Part shown: positions 23,208 through 36,700 of the stretch, piece after piece
Layout of the letters: every line of letters starts with the position of its first letter
Numbering within the stretch: the stretch's first letter is position 1
Origin: Motacilla alba alba
Taxonomy: Eukaryota; Chordata; Aves; Passeriformes; Motacillidae
Length of the DNA: 64,000 nt
Assembly: GCF_015832195.1 (NCBI RefSeq)
Contig: NC_052046.1
Location: forward strand, 36,050,911-36,114,910
Direction: 5' to 3'
The notes under the pieces: model-generated
Database searches by the model: none
What the model saw: only the letters and a program-made list of their open reading frames with translations
What the model was told of the DNA's origin: nothing
Program-made: the position numbers and the translations under genes

Positions 23208-26200
23208 TGGGTACAACCCTCCCAGTTGCTGGTTGGCTGTGAGGAGGCTTTTACACCAGCCAGTACTGCAGACCTCTGCACAGCCCAGTACCAGAAACAC
23301 TTTTCCTGGGATACCCGTCCTGGACAAAAAGTGCAAGACCACAGGAAACTCATCGCGCCTACAAACTGCAGTGTACCACAAAAAACCCAGATAAATGTTA
23401 GGCTCCTCCACACAAAATCCCTGGTCCCTCTGCACAGCCAAGATGTTCCCTCCTATTACCCCCCACCCCCTATTAAGGCTATCAAAGGCTGCCCTAATTA
23501 TATGACAAGATTTATGTGGTGCCATCAAGGGAACCCTGTGTGTCCTGAAAGCCTTCCTACTGACTTGCCAAGGCAGTCCCCAAACCTTAATAATGACACC
23601 TGTGGGGGCCAGGGCAGAGTTTCGTTTAAGCAAAGACTCCAGTTCGTTCCTCCTCATAGGAGTCTCAAGAGCCACATGCAGATGCTCCTCCACGTTACTG
23701 AGAAGTCCCTTCTGAAGGGTGATGGGTACACTGGTCACTCTGATTTTTTATGAAGACCTACAGTCTCCAAAAAGTAAACAAACAAACAACACACAAATAA
23801 ACCCCAGCTCAAGTGAGAAAAAAAATACTGGCAACTCCCTTGGAACACATTAATGAAGATCACTGCCCCAGTGGCCATTGTTGTGGAATAAAGTGCATTT
23901 GATGAAAAGGACAGATATAACCTAATATTACAAATTTACCCCAGCTGTGCTGGAGGGAACAAGCAAACTTATCTTCCAACACAGCACAATGTAGTCAAGT
24001 AGTGAAATTGACAGGTGGAGGTAGACAAGGAAGAGCTGATATCGACATGTGCTCACTCAGACTTTCTGCTTTTTTATTGTACTGGGATAGCGGTAGTGCA
24101 TCAACAGTAATGAAGCAAAACAGAGAGCAATTTTCTTTGCTCTCACCGTATTGAAAGGCATATTCTTCGTGTCCCATATGGATCTCACACCTGCAGACAG
24201 GGCATCAACATCAGGGCAGAGCCACAAGGGGAGCTGCTGCAATAAGGGAAACCAAAGCCTTCCACTGAAGGAGCAACTTATCCTCCATAGGGAAATAAAA
24301 AAATTATTGATCCCAGAGGACCAGTCCTGAGACTTTAAAATACATGATGGATTTATACCTCTTTGTTTCATAAAGTCTGCTGAAGTGGTTCCAGGTTTTT
24401 ACCTCCCCCATCTTTACAGTATTATCCCACGTAAATACTCCTGCACCAGTTAAATGGTGTGTAAACGAAACTAATCAAACACAGCCTGTTTAATCAGTAT
24501 TCAGGAGGTCAGCAGAGGTGACACAGTTTTAGAAATGCCCGCATGGAAAGAGGTCACTTAGCTTTACAGAGTTAACTGTCCAACAGGAAGGCACTGAATG
24601 TTAACACACACAAACAAAAAATACAATGGTTAATCATTCATATCTTTGATATGTGGATCTGAGCTGCTATTTTTCTTTTACTCCTGGCTAGACCAAAACA
24701 AATTTTGGCCATCTTTATGAGATTGTTCAAATGCATACAGCAAACACAGCGTGTTAAAGCAGTTGCAGCATATTGAAGAGAGCTCAATTTAAGTGCAGAA
24801 TGTTACTTGCAAATAAAAGTCTGGGTGAATAACCAACCTCCATATAAACTACCTTCTGCTGTATTTCAGTAATGCTCCCCTGTATTGTGGAGCTGTTGCA
24901 AAACATTACTTATTTGCAATGCTCAGTATAATGTATTCTCTTGTGATCAAAAACAAATGGTAAATCCAAATTTACAATTCTTTTCCTCTACCAGGTCCCC
25001 TTTTTTACTTCCATACATGTGAATGCCTTGCCAAGAAAGGCTCCTGTACATTGCTATATTGAAATCAGTCTCCTTATTTCCAAATAGATTATTGAACCAG
25101 AAAAAAACTAACTGAAGGGTAGATTATTCAAGGGAAAGAAAACAACAAACAAAATAGCAACAGGAAAAAAATGCCTAGAACTTAATTATCTAGTAAAACT
25201 TGCAAGCATTAATTGACTAGTGCTTCTGTATCTGAGAGGTTAACTCGCCTGCATTTTGCTGTATATTACCACAATGTCTAATATGTTACAGGAATGAGCC
25301 CTTAGACTATTTATGATGAGACAAAGGGGGAAAAAAAATCTACCTTCTGTGTGTTTATGCATATTGCATTTATAATTTTCTGGCCTTCTTCACTCGCCCT
25401 CACAATAAGTAACTTCTGTTCCTGAAATAAACACAAATTTGTGAAAACTGAATATCTGACCCAGGTCTGCCCAGCGAAAAAAATCTTTGTCACCAAAATT
25501 TCAATCAAATCACACTGCCTGTTCAGCAAACACTTGGCACTGTGCCTGATTTTTAGGCTGATGCCAAACACCAGGTCTGACAAAATGGGTGGAATACTAC
25601 ATTGCTTGTTTAATTCATAATATTGAGTTCAGAGAAAATTTGTCATTTATGGGGTTCTTAGCTGTACACTGCTGTGAAGCAAAGTTGTGTGCAGAAAATG
25701 GAATTTAATTGAAAGCGGTTGTGGACACAAGTTATTTGCATGAGGGTTTTTTGCATGTCTTGGCTTGGAGGCACTAATTTTAGTCTTGTAAAGAAAATCT
25801 ACATTGAAATGCTACTTGAAATCTAGACAATTTGGAAAATATGCACCTGACAGTAGATAGTTAAGAATAAATCATTATAAACACAAAACACAACACTTCT
25901 TTTTAACTTGCTTTTTTCCGCAGTAGTTATAGTAATACTGCTTTTGGAAATCAGAGCTGGAAATGTTAAACTTGAGTGGTTTGAAATTAAGTCATCAGCA
26001 CTCGTCAAGTCTGGTAAAATTGCTAGGATACACATATCTGGCAGAGACTATGCCAACCACTTTACGGAACAGTTTCAATTGCAATTTACTGGTTACACAA
26101 TAAATGTTTGCCTCCTGGGTTTAAAAAAATTAATACTGGCACTGTAAGAGCTCAGTTTTTAAAAGAATACCCTTGTTTTTACAGTTACACATCAGAAAGT

Positions 26201-28077
26201 TTTAAAAAAAGAAGCCAGACATCATTCTTCCCCCTAACAGAGCTAAAAAAAGACAGTATGACGTCTAAATTTTGAACAGGAAATACTCATTTTCCTTGTT
26301 AAACATGAAAAAGGGGAGACTCTATAAAAAGCTTTCAGTTACAACAGAATCTGAGCAAATATTTAACCTCAGAGTGAAGAGTGACATGACCTGGTATGAC
26401 TGTGGACTGCCATAGGGGACAATCCACATGATGGAAAACAGAAAACATTCCACTGCATGAGTAGTTGGGCATCTTCTGTGCAAAGCTAGCTCAACAGCAA
26501 GGATCAAAATAATTTCACATATCAATATCAAAAACGAAAACAAAAACCAAAAAAAAAAAAAAAAAAAAGGAAAAAAAGGGAATTTAAAAAAGGAAAAAAA
26601 AAGGGCTATTTTGAGACAGTTCATTATTTTTTTTCCATCCTGCAATATTTTGCAAATTCCAAGCAATGACATTTGGAGTGTTACCAGCTAAAATATGCTG
26701 GCTCCTTATGGTGTGTTGCAGCAGATTTTGCAAACTATCACAGGGCGATGAGGGTTTTCTCTACAGCTTTGGGAGAACACTTGTAACATAAATACACCCT
26801 CTCCCCTCTGTACTTAGACTGCAAAGATACCAGTAGTATAGAAATTACAGTTTGTGACTTCAGGTTTAAGGAGAGGAGACAAACAGAAAAGTTATACTGC
26901 AACACCAAGCACATTCCAAAAGCTAATCTTTTCCTAATTTTGGGAAAAGTTTAGCTCTCTCATTCTAGAAACTTGCTATGCACAACTGCACAGAAGTACC
27001 TGCTGTAGCCCAGGTAGAGTGTAAATACCATGCCAGTGTGTGGTTCAACAAAACAGAGGAGGTTTCTCACTATTCCAATGCTTTTCTGCACCAGCATATC
27101 AGATATTAGCACTGTGACAAGGACAAAGCTGAAGATATGCCAGTCGAGAAGTGTTTTCATTTTGCCACAGTGTTTTCCTCTTTATGCCACTGGCATCCCT
27201 CTGCAAACCTATTCCCATATCACACTGGCTAATGAGCTTGTTTTGATGCCTAGCCCTGACCTTCCCTCCTACCAAAAATTGTTCCCCGTCCCATCCACAT
27301 CAGCCATACAGCGAAGTTACCGCCTTCCCTTTGCACAGCATTTTTTGTTTACAAAAAAAAAAAATTTAAAAAATAAATTGCTACTCAGCGTGTAATGTCA
27401 GCATTTTCCTCACCTAGCACATAGCAGAACCCTACGTTTTACACCTCACATCCTGTCATCTTCAGCCCAGATCTCCAACCTGTTGAGATGATTTTGAAAT
27501 TTGATTCTATGCTCCCATATCTTTGTGTCTCTTTCTGGCCTCATGCTCTGCACAAATGCAATACAGAGAAAAGTGTGTTATTTCTTACACCGTATCATTC
27601 AGGAAAATACTGGATAGGGCGGATTGCAGCAGAACCACAGCTCACTCATTGCGTAAGTCAGACACCTTCTGTGCAAGACCTCTCTTTTCTCTGTCATCTG
27701 ACAACAGAATGTCATGTACATTCCATCGCTACATGTTTAATAGTAACAATAAAAATAAAAATAATAATGCATAATGATAAAGTGTATATACCATGCTAAT
27801 AGACAATACTATATTTAATAATACAGAATATAGAATAGAATTTCAAAATAAAATTATGTTACTTATATATATTATTTATCTTACATATGTATATGTATTT
27901 ATAAATAAGCATAATTTTATATTGTATACTATTACTATGTATATATGACACACCTTTACATATTAATAAAATATGACAGCAGCTATTTTGGGTCACTACT
28001 GAAGAACCTATTAAGTGTCATTTACAGTTTGTAAACCACAGTCCTTGACCACGTGGAAATTTACACCTGCAAAGTAA
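23208..28077. other. KIAA1958 intron 1, no gene seen
   Basis: At 23157-23753 the plus strand and at 23109-23738 the minus strand are both open for about 200 codons, overlapping the LTR end. Neither product resembles a known protein. The rest is AT-rich. It includes a purine-rich A20 tract at 26549-26568 and a very AT-rich patch at about 27720-27975 made of ATA/TAT runs. Confidence 0.5.
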
Positions 28078-28930
28078 ATGTCTGGGTTCAGCAGAGCCAT
28101 ACTACAAAATCTGGTTTTTTAATTGGAGACAAGGAAGGGGTACATAACGACTTCAAGCAGTCAAGCTTTGGCCTTTCCCCGGGCAGCTGTTGTCTTGGCA
28201 CCGCTCTAATCTATTTTGGCTTACAGCTAAGAGGTTATTGCCCTGATCTCCCTGCCCTCTTATGGGGTATCCCTTACGACTGCCCAAAGTGAGAGGGGTA
28301 GGAAAGTGACTCAGACTCAAAAATACCTTTGGCCAGAGCTCCATTAAAACAACACTGTGGTCCTTTAGTAGGTAACAATTTTATTTGAAGGAGAACTTAC
28401 AAACGGTTACTTGCATGAAGGGACACCGTTAGCAAATGGCTGTATTTGTAAATTTTACAATGTATGAGAAAGAGGAAGAAAGAGGATGGGGGGAGAGGGG
28501 AAGAGAAAGAAAAAGAAAAGAGATAGAAAGAGAGAGTGAAAGAGATCACTGGTGCTGGATCCAGCCAACAGGGGCTTTTGGTGTCCTGAGGTCCCACACA
28601 GTGTAGCTCGCTGTCCTTTTTCACGTTGGTTGCTTCGGGCAACACCCCCTCCATGCTTAAACAGGGCGGGGGGTGGCAGCCAATTTATATGTATATGAGG
28701 AGTGTCGGCAGGAACAAAGACATTACAAAGACTCTGGGTCTAGCATAAGGATGGAACAGGACCGTAGTCACTTTAGCATCACTCTATCTTTAATCTGGTT
28801 GATTGCAGCAATAAGGATCTTCCATCTCCTCAGGCACAATATCCACACATCTCATGGCGTGTCTCATCGTGTGGCTCCCGTTGCTTCATTTAATTTCACT
28901 TTATTTCATTTGAAACCTCTAACCTACTAG
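28078..28930 (-). mobile_element. Possible old retroelement remnant
   Basis: The composition changes here. Read on the minus strand there is a long pyrimidine tract (about 28480-28545), an AATAAA (28384-28379) and GC-richer blocks, a layout like an old LTR with flanking sequence. I could not find terminal repeats or target-site duplications, so the call is tentative and the limits approximate. Confidence 0.25.
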
Positions 28931-29350
28931 ATCATCACTGTTTTGCTTTCCTCCAGCCTTAACCCCATGAGGATAGACAGTGAAATTCGAAATTACTAAA
29001 ACCAGTTGCTGTCGAGTTTAAATATATTTTGGAAAAAAACTGCTGTAGAAAATAATTATATCTTGGAGACCTTTCTTGCCTATTTCTTTCTTGGAGATGC
29101 AGCTGTTCTTAGGTCAAGGGACTGAACAATCAAGCTTTCAAAGCACAGCACTACTGATGCAAAAAAACTTCCACTGGACTAGATGAGAAGTAAAGTCTCG
29201 CATACATTTGGATATTTGATAACTGCTATATGGCTATGTTCCTGTTTTCAAAAAATACTAAGAGGTTATTTTTTTTTAATGCCTGATTGTCCACACTGAT
29301 CAAAGACATTCACTTTACTGAAGATCACAGAAGAAAGGAATAGGGCAGAT

Positions 29351-29406
<56 letters not shown>

Positions 29407-32400
29407 GATGAAATAAACAAAGCTGGAGAGAAAATGGGACAGGAATCTCTTTCCTCCCCTTACCTCTTCCAGTCTCTTGGGTACTGTTTGTAAAACAGAC
29501 ATGTAAAATATTTAAGGTATGATGGCTGCTTTTAGGAAATAATTGCCTTGAACAACAGAAATAAAAACTGGCAGAAGGTCACAGTACTCACTCAGTGAAT
29601 ACCATGAATCTAACCCTGTGATTCTGCACTTAGAGGAAAAATTTTGTTCCAGCAACTTTTCATAGGACTAAAATCCTAAGATGCCCGAGTACAACAGAAC
29701 TCGTGTTGTCTTTGAGCTAACATCAGTCAAGTGAACAAAAGTTTCAGATGCTGCCTGTTGCTAAACAAAAAATAAGAAAAGATAATGAAGTGTGAAAGAA
29801 CTCTTTAGCAATACAAAGACCATGATAAAAACTTACTGTGCAGAAAATGTGGAAAATACCTGTAATTGAGAACAGTCCCTAGATCACGCAGAGTAATTTC
29901 TTAGCACACAGTCAGGCAAAGCAGAGGCTCTACAAAGATCAAACTAAACCCAGGATCTGAGATAGGTACTTTTCACCATATGAGTCTCAGAAGAAAACAC
30001 ATCCTAATTGTGTACGTATGACTGCGGCTAAACTACAACACATTCTCACCATGCTGAAGACACTATTTTATTTCCTTTTTGAATGCTTAAGTTTGGACAG
30101 TCATATGACCAAGACCTTTTATTTACTTCAGGAAAAACACATATGGTCAGCGGCCTGCCAGGAGTGTCATTAGGGAATCTGTGAGGTCTACTCACTATTA
30201 CAGAAACAAGAGAGGACTGACACCCTGTAATTTCTGTCTTGCAAGAGAATTCACCAACCTGACTAGTAAATAAAGTTCATAAATCAACAAATCAGAACCA
30301 ACGCCAAGTAAATGAAGATGAAGCAGCTGGGCTCTATTGGTCCTCTTCATTATTCATAGTATCTTTTGAGTTCCTTTAACTTATTATGCAAATCCATGAT
30401 GGAAACATTTGATATAAACTAACACTCATTTTTAAATATTTTTCACAGAAAGGGATTAGAAAAGCCAATAAAAATTTGCTCTACTTTTAAAGCACTAACC
30501 TTAATCTCACCCTGTTTTGCTTCCCAAAAAAGGTGTGCAGCAATAACCTTTGGAAGCAGAGCCAATGTTCAGCCAGTTACACTTGAATTACCAGACGTAC
30601 AACAATCCTCAAGAGAACCAATTGCCACACACATTTCTGCGAAAGTGCTTTACAAACAGCAGTTAATTTTCACACCACCTCTGTGAGCCCTACGTGGATG
30701 GGTTATCACTCCCAAAGTGCAGATGTGGAAAACCAGTGGCCCCGTGGAGATGAGTGCCAAGGTTGGGATTACACTTAAAACCTTCAGACCTCTTCTGTCC
30801 GCATTTTATGACTAACAGGGCAGGAAGGCAGATAGACATAAGGCTGGGAGACTGGAAATACCAAAGGATGCCATTGCTGAAACTCCAAGTCTTCATGGAG
30901 CTGCGGTGGGTGGACCTGTGAACAACCAAGTCAAACTGGCACCAGGGTGAGGTTCAGTGGCCTCTAAGGGCAGGTGCAGCTGGTGACTGCCAGCTGCGAA
31001 CAGCTAAGGCAGTAAACTGCTGCTGCTCTAGGAACTTGTGACTATAAATCCATTATTACTGCGTGAATTAAACAGAATTATATTGTGCTTTTGAAACTTC
31101 CAGTAAGTTAAATTATAGAAAACTTCCTGGCATAATACCAACTACCAGTGCATAGATTCATCAGTACAGGAGCTATATCAATACATATCTAGTTATTTAA
31201 AAAACCCAGCTTGCTAACAATGGCTAGAGAAGTACTTGACCTGTGATGGTTTCTCCACGAGTTTTTAGTTACTTTCTGAACACCTAGCTATTTTAGTGGA
31301 ATACAAGGAAAAATTCTGCTACACTCTTGAGATGAGTTAGTGGCAACAGCAAAAATAGTAACTCCGTGGTGTATCTCTCTCACAACAAATTTTACACTGC
31401 ATGTAAGACCACCTATCATCCCCTCAACACTTTGTGTTAATACTAAACCACACAGTATCTTTTTGCCAATTCTTTTATCCGTTACTTTTCTGGGTGCAAG
31501 GTTTTTAAACTACCCGGTTTGTTTGTTAGCTTACCTATGAAGGATTTAGAAGAGCTGATAAACTTGAGCAAAAGGTTAAAAAATTGCTTTTTGCTCAAAG
31601 CCACAGGCAAAAGGGGAAGATGGGCACTGGGCATGATTTAGCCAGGCTGAGCACCAGGCACAGCACAGGACAGTAGACGAGTGAATGAACCATGTGATTT
31701 CCAATTTTTGTGTGGCTTTAGAAGTGAGCAAAACAGGTTTAGCCAAACCTGAAATGATGTTTGAATAATCAGCCTGAGACAACTAACATATTTGTCCCCC
31801 AGGGCAATTTTTCCCAGTTTCTGGTAAAGCCAGTCAGTCAGAAATGGTCTGATACCATGCACATGGTGCTGTGGGGCAGGCGTGCATCCCCAGTGTGGTG
31901 CTGGCTGAGGTTATTAGGTTAATTGCACAACCACGTGAGTACAGCCCTGTTGGTCTGAGCTCTGAATTATATGGAGGAGAACTGAAGAACCATGAGAGAA
32001 ACAGGAACTGCTATTCTCTTTAAAGAAAAAAAAAAAAGTTAAGGAAAACAAGCCTAGTTCCTTAGCTGAAAAGTTGCCATCCAGAACACAGCAAAGGGAT
32101 GTCATCATTGTCATCATTTGTTTCATGCAAATTCTCACTGCTACTATCAAGCACGCTAAGTGCTTAGTCCCATTTATCTTCAAATCGACGGAAAAATGAA
32201 AAACATTGTCGTTTGTGCCAGTTCACAGCCAAGCTTTAGCATCTATCACAGTTTTAGCATTGCAACACCACTGGCAGAGGTAGTATTTCTGAGAACGCTA
32301 AGTAGGAGGATGGCAAAGAAAGCAGTCAAAAGCCTTCAAGTCAAACTTCACCGATTAACAATTCAATGTTGAAAGCCAGCCACATACAAGGATGTCATTT

Positions 32401-32759
32401 TCACTGAGTGTATTGTTTTGTTCCTATGACAGATCTTCACTCACTTGAACTGAAATAGCCGTACTCTACATCTAGTACTACTGAACTGCCAGCTGTGTTC
32501 TGGAGATGCTGATAACCATTAATGTTGCAGATGGAAGGTGAGTTTTAGTGTATCAGTTACTCCTCTGGCTGGAGAGCAGCTCTCTGCCTGACAGCTGGAA
32601 CTGTATTGCAGTAAGCTCAATACATCTCTCCATCATTTTCACTCTTTTCCTTTGCATGTAACCATCCCTTCCAAGCTTGCTTCTGTTTTCTGTCTTGCCT
32701 TATTGCTCCTGCCTCGTCTCGGCAGCAAGCCAAGTTAATGTGGAGCTGCCTTTCCCAGT
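28931..32759. other. KIAA1958 intron 1, no gene seen
   Basis: Unique AT-rich sequence with one long A tract (listed separately). No open frame shows family similarity, and no RNA gene is apparent. Confidence 0.5.
29354..29404. repeat. Homopolymer (A)51
   Basis: An uninterrupted run of 51 A, the longest homopolymer in the window. The 300 bp upstream do not resemble a processed transcript and I see no target-site duplication, so a retropseudogene tail is not supported. Confidence 0.95.
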
Positions 32760-33080
32760 GCTCACCCCACTGCCTGCTTGGGATCAGAGGGACCCCTCGG
32801 AGCTCCCCTGCGGGACGTGACAGGAGGAACCTCACGTGGGACCAAACCACACCGCCAGGCACTTGGCCCCCAGCCCCGTTCTTGTTGCAGCCGGTAGACC
32901 CCTGAGGCCCCAAACCACAGCCCCCTGCGCCTGCCCACCTCTATTCCAGCCGGGAGCTGGGGGTGGGAGGGGGGCGGGGGCTGCAAGGGTCACTTTTCTT
33001 TCTGCAAGAGAATGCCAGGCGGGGCGAGGGGCTCCAGTCCACTCCGTATGTTGTGACAAACCACGACCCCTCAAGCACCG

Positions 33081-33083
<3 letters not shown>

Positions 33084-33114
<31 letters not shown>
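33084..33114. repeat. Homopolymer (C)31 in the CpG island
   Basis: An unbroken run of 31 C, so G31 on the minus strand. This can form G-quadruplex or i-motif structures. It lies about 260 bp downstream of the candidate minus-strand donor, inside the putative first intron. Confidence 0.95.
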
Positions 33115-33115
<1 letters not shown>

Positions 33116-33374
33116 CCCGCCCTTCATCGGCACGCCCCGCGCAGCCCGGGGAGGCACACTGAGCCCTGCCAGTCCACAGCGCTCCGCAACAAGGCCGGGA
33201 GACCCGCGCCTGTGCCCGGTGAAGCTTCCAAGAGAGCCCTTGGCCGCGCACAAAGAGAGAGCGAGCCACACACGGGAGTATCGCCCGCCCCCGCGGCGGG
33301 CAGCGCTGGATGCACACACACGCACCCCCCGCACACGCATCCACACGCACGGCGCGGCCGGGCGGCTCACGTAC

Positions 33375-33460
33375 CTGCAGGTGCCTGTCCGTGGGAGCGC
33401 GGGCCGGGGAGCCGTGCTATATCGCCCGTATTGCATGGGGGATGAGGGCGATATCGCTCG
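33375..33460 (-). other. KIAA1958: Candidate non-coding first exon of KIAA1958 (3' end defined)
   Basis: On the minus strand CTGCAG is followed by GTACGTGAG at 33374, a near-perfect 5' splice site inside the CpG island. Human KIAA1958 starts with a non-coding exon, so this fits exon 1 joined to the coding exon near 1990 across about 31 kb. The 5' limit is arbitrary; the transcription start is not visible from sequence. Confidence 0.45.
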
Positions 33461-33614
33461 GGGGCTGGGGCGGGGGGGCTGCTCTGCTCCCTCCGCCCTC
33501 TTCCTCCTCCTCCTCCCCGCGGTGTGTGTGGGGGTCTGTGGTACTCCTCGCCGGAGGAGGCAGCGGCGGGCTCCGGCTCCTGTCAGCCACCGGAAACCGG
33601 CGCCCGGTCCCCCG

Positions 33615-33752
33615 CACCGCAGGAAGTGTGCAATGGCACACCCGCACACCGGCCCGGACTGGCAGCGCACCGCAGGCTGTGTGCCATGGCACCCCGCACA
33701 CGCACAGCACCACACAGCACCGCAGGCTGTGTGCCATGGCACCCCGCACCGC
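33615..33752. repeat. Threefold minisatellite in the CpG island
   Basis: A motif of about 33 bp beginning CACCGCAGG and containing the palindromic core GTGCCATGGCAC occurs three times, starting at 33615 (diverged), 33668 and 33718. Spacing is 53 and 50 bp. The second and third copies are nearly identical. Confidence 0.85.
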
Positions 33753-36700
33753 ATCGGGCGACGCAGCCCAAGGCTGGCACAGCACGGGACCTTGAGGGAC
33801 ACCCAAGGGACACTTGCCCCTCCCGGGGGACTGAGGGGGGGCGGAGAGGGGGTCGCCGTGCCCCTCTGCGGGGAAACAGGCAACAGGAGCTGTATTCCCT
33901 GTGTTGCCATGGGCAGGAGTGAAAACAAGGAGAGATGCATGCATGTGAAATGGGGATGTCGTGCTAAGGAACACGTTCTCAGCTGACATAAAATAATGTA
34001 TTTCTCATTATTCTGGTGGTGGTCTCCCGACTTGCAGTATCTCACCTACTCCAAGTGAGTGTGTCCAAACAGCTGCTACTCCGTTGTTTTGTGCAGATAC
34101 AGAAACATGGGATTTACTGTTACTTTTTTTTTTTTTAAATTGGTATCTGCCACAAGGTGTTAATTTTATGTGGACGATATACATACGCATACATGCACAC
34201 ATCTGCACACATGCTGTGCCCATGTGTAAGACAATAAAAACTGCAATTTGTGTGTTGTGAAAACTCTCTTAATTTACTTGCAACTAGAGACTATCAGCAA
34301 CATTGCTTATACTTTTTTTTGCAATTAATCACAGGAGGGCTCACTGTGTGCTTGCAGTATTTTCTCTGGGTGTTGGTTCTCCCACAGTAAGCAAGGCACA
34401 TGCCAAAGCAAACTTTGCTTATCTCCTCATTTGGGCTTTTTTTACCCTGCATCACTCCAGAAGGAGACAGGCCTGGCTATCAGCCTTCTAAGCCGGCTGC
34501 TTCATGGCCCAGAGGTTTTCTTTCCTCATCTTCCTTATGCCAACATTTGCAAAACTTGAATGGGCTAACACATGCTTATTAGCTATGATGGCAACAATGC
34601 TTACACAAGAGTGAAATGGAGGCAATCTGGAAGTGTATTCCTGCCAAAAGTAATGCTCTGGAAAGATTTGCCTGTGAGGTGGCAGGGGAGTTTGGTAGCA
34701 GCACTAGCCTTGCCTAGGGAAGACTGCCATCCCTTCTGCTATTGTTATATTCACTAGGGTGTAATTGTCATGGTGCTGCAACCAGCAGAGGTCTAGAATA
34801 CTTAAATAATTAAGATTTCAGTAGTGCATTCCTAAAGATGAAGAACCCTAACAGAAGGAGTAATTATTCCAGGGAGAGGAGAGAGAGTCTACTTCCATCT
34901 GTCATGATCAAATAAATACACGACACTCTGCTTTCACATCTTGCTTTTAAAGCACGGACCTGTAGTCAAAGCACTGGCAACATTAAGAAAAAGACTACAA
35001 CGTTCCTGGACTCTGTTGTGCCCACAAAATCCTTGCAGGGACAGAAATGATCTGATTTTCAGGAATATGCTCCCGCAGTACCGTACAGGCCATCACACAC
35101 TGCTCGAGGGTCAGAGGCTGCATGGGTTGTACTGGTTGAAAGCAGTGCCCTGTTTGCCTCTAAGATGGGGCTGCTCATCTGTCTTTTCAAGACCAAATAG
35201 TTACACTTTCACAAACAACAATAAGGAATTCCTGAAGAGGAGGACTGCCTTCCAAATAAACACTCCTCATCTCTGGGAGCCCTATAATCAAGCACATCAT
35301 CTGCAGTCAGGAAACACAAGCAGCTTGCTCTTCACTGTTGGCCTTCAGTCTTGATCACTCCTTTGCATTCTTTTTCTTTGTTCTTCTCTACTTCTCTCAT
35401 GCTCTTCAGTGGCCACAGGACAAAGCCTCCCTCCTCCTCCTGCCTTCTCCCCCACCTCTTTCTTCTCCTTCTTCACTTCTTCATTGTTAGGAGCAGCCAC
35501 AGGTCACATCATATGCTCTGTCAAAGAGCTCAGCTAAGCCTAGAACAGTGTCACCAGCACCTCAGCACAGAATTGCAGTTCCGGATGGGCTCGTTTTAGC
35601 TCAATGCCTGTGTTAGTGATTGCACTGGGAGGGCAGCTATTGTGTGCACTGATATTCCCAAGCAAAAAAACAAGGTTTTCTCCGGGAAGGAAAGCTGCTG
35701 CTACTGACCCGACAGGACTGTGCTGGCTGCTGTAGGGTGGACAGACAGAAAAACTGTCCTGCCTCTGCAAAGCCAAGAGACTGCTGTGTTGAGGAGTTAT
35801 TGCTGGCCATTTCCCCTTCTGTTCATCACTTGGAATAAAACACAACCAGGCAGACATCTGACTTGGTTGGTGTGGACACCTGGTGGAGGTGCTGAGCACC
35901 TCTCCAGAGATGGTCCACATGTCCAGGTAAGGCAGCAGGGTCCTGTCATCAATGCAGTGGGCTGAGAAAGAAGGTGTATCAAATCCTCATCCCAAAACTA
36001 GCATGAATTTTATTCTGTGACCTCTGACAATCCACTTACAGATGTGCTGTGACCCTTCATCAGCCATAGGAGGCTGTGTGGCAAGGGTGAATTGTCTCAC
36101 TTCAGATGCCAGTGCCAGGAAAGCTAGGGCTCATGGTGCTCAGTGGAATTCCATGCTCGCCCCTCCAATACTTCTGGGCAGCCTGCCATCCCATTAACAC
36201 TTGTGCCACCAGCAGACCAAAAACAATGGGCAAAAGCATACCCAGATCCCACAAGAACTGATTGTTCTGCAGAGAAACACTGGCTGTGAAAAAGGGTGTA
36301 CAAGCTGCCAAACAGGAGGGAGAGGAATCACCATCCTCCTGTTTGGTAACACCTGACTGTCTGCTTGAAGAGAGGCCCAAAGCTCCTGGCAAGTGACAGC
36401 AACATCAGAGCGGAGATGATACCACCTCACAGAAAATGTGTAGGCACCAAGTGACCACATGGCTTTGTTGTGAACTGCTCAGCTTCCCCAGCATCCCTCC
36501 AGCACCACATTGGTCAAGCAGAAACAGAGCAAAGTTTGGCTTTTCCCAGGGATGTCCTCCATGAGATAAGATGTGCACCAACTCGGTCTGGGCTGGTTCC
36601 CTTGTTGTTCAGGACTGATGGGTGGGCTGGATTCTGCTGAGTGCTTTGTTTCTGCTGCCCAGTTCTGCCCTTCTTTGACTCAGGCAGCTGGGGAAGCTGA

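Larger units (their letters stand above)
32930..33880. promoter_or_regulatory. CpG island, probable KIAA1958 promoter
   Basis: About 1 kb of GC- and CpG-rich sequence in an AT-rich neighbourhood. It is the only large CpG island between the KIAA1958 coding exon and the 42-53 kb block, and it holds a consensus minus-strand splice donor, so it most likely drives KIAA1958 leftward. It includes a C31 run and a threefold minisatellite. Open frames on both strands up to about 320 codons (for example 33071-34045) are a by-product of GC richness. Confidence 0.6.

Noticed and set aside
29354..29404. A51 tract as the tail of a processed pseudogene
   Set aside because: No gene-like sequence upstream and no target-site duplication found.
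33071..34045. Open frame of 324 codons on the minus strand across the CpG island
   Set aside because: Caused by GC-rich composition and the C31 run (a polyglycine tract in the product); no family similarity, and other frames on both strands are also open.
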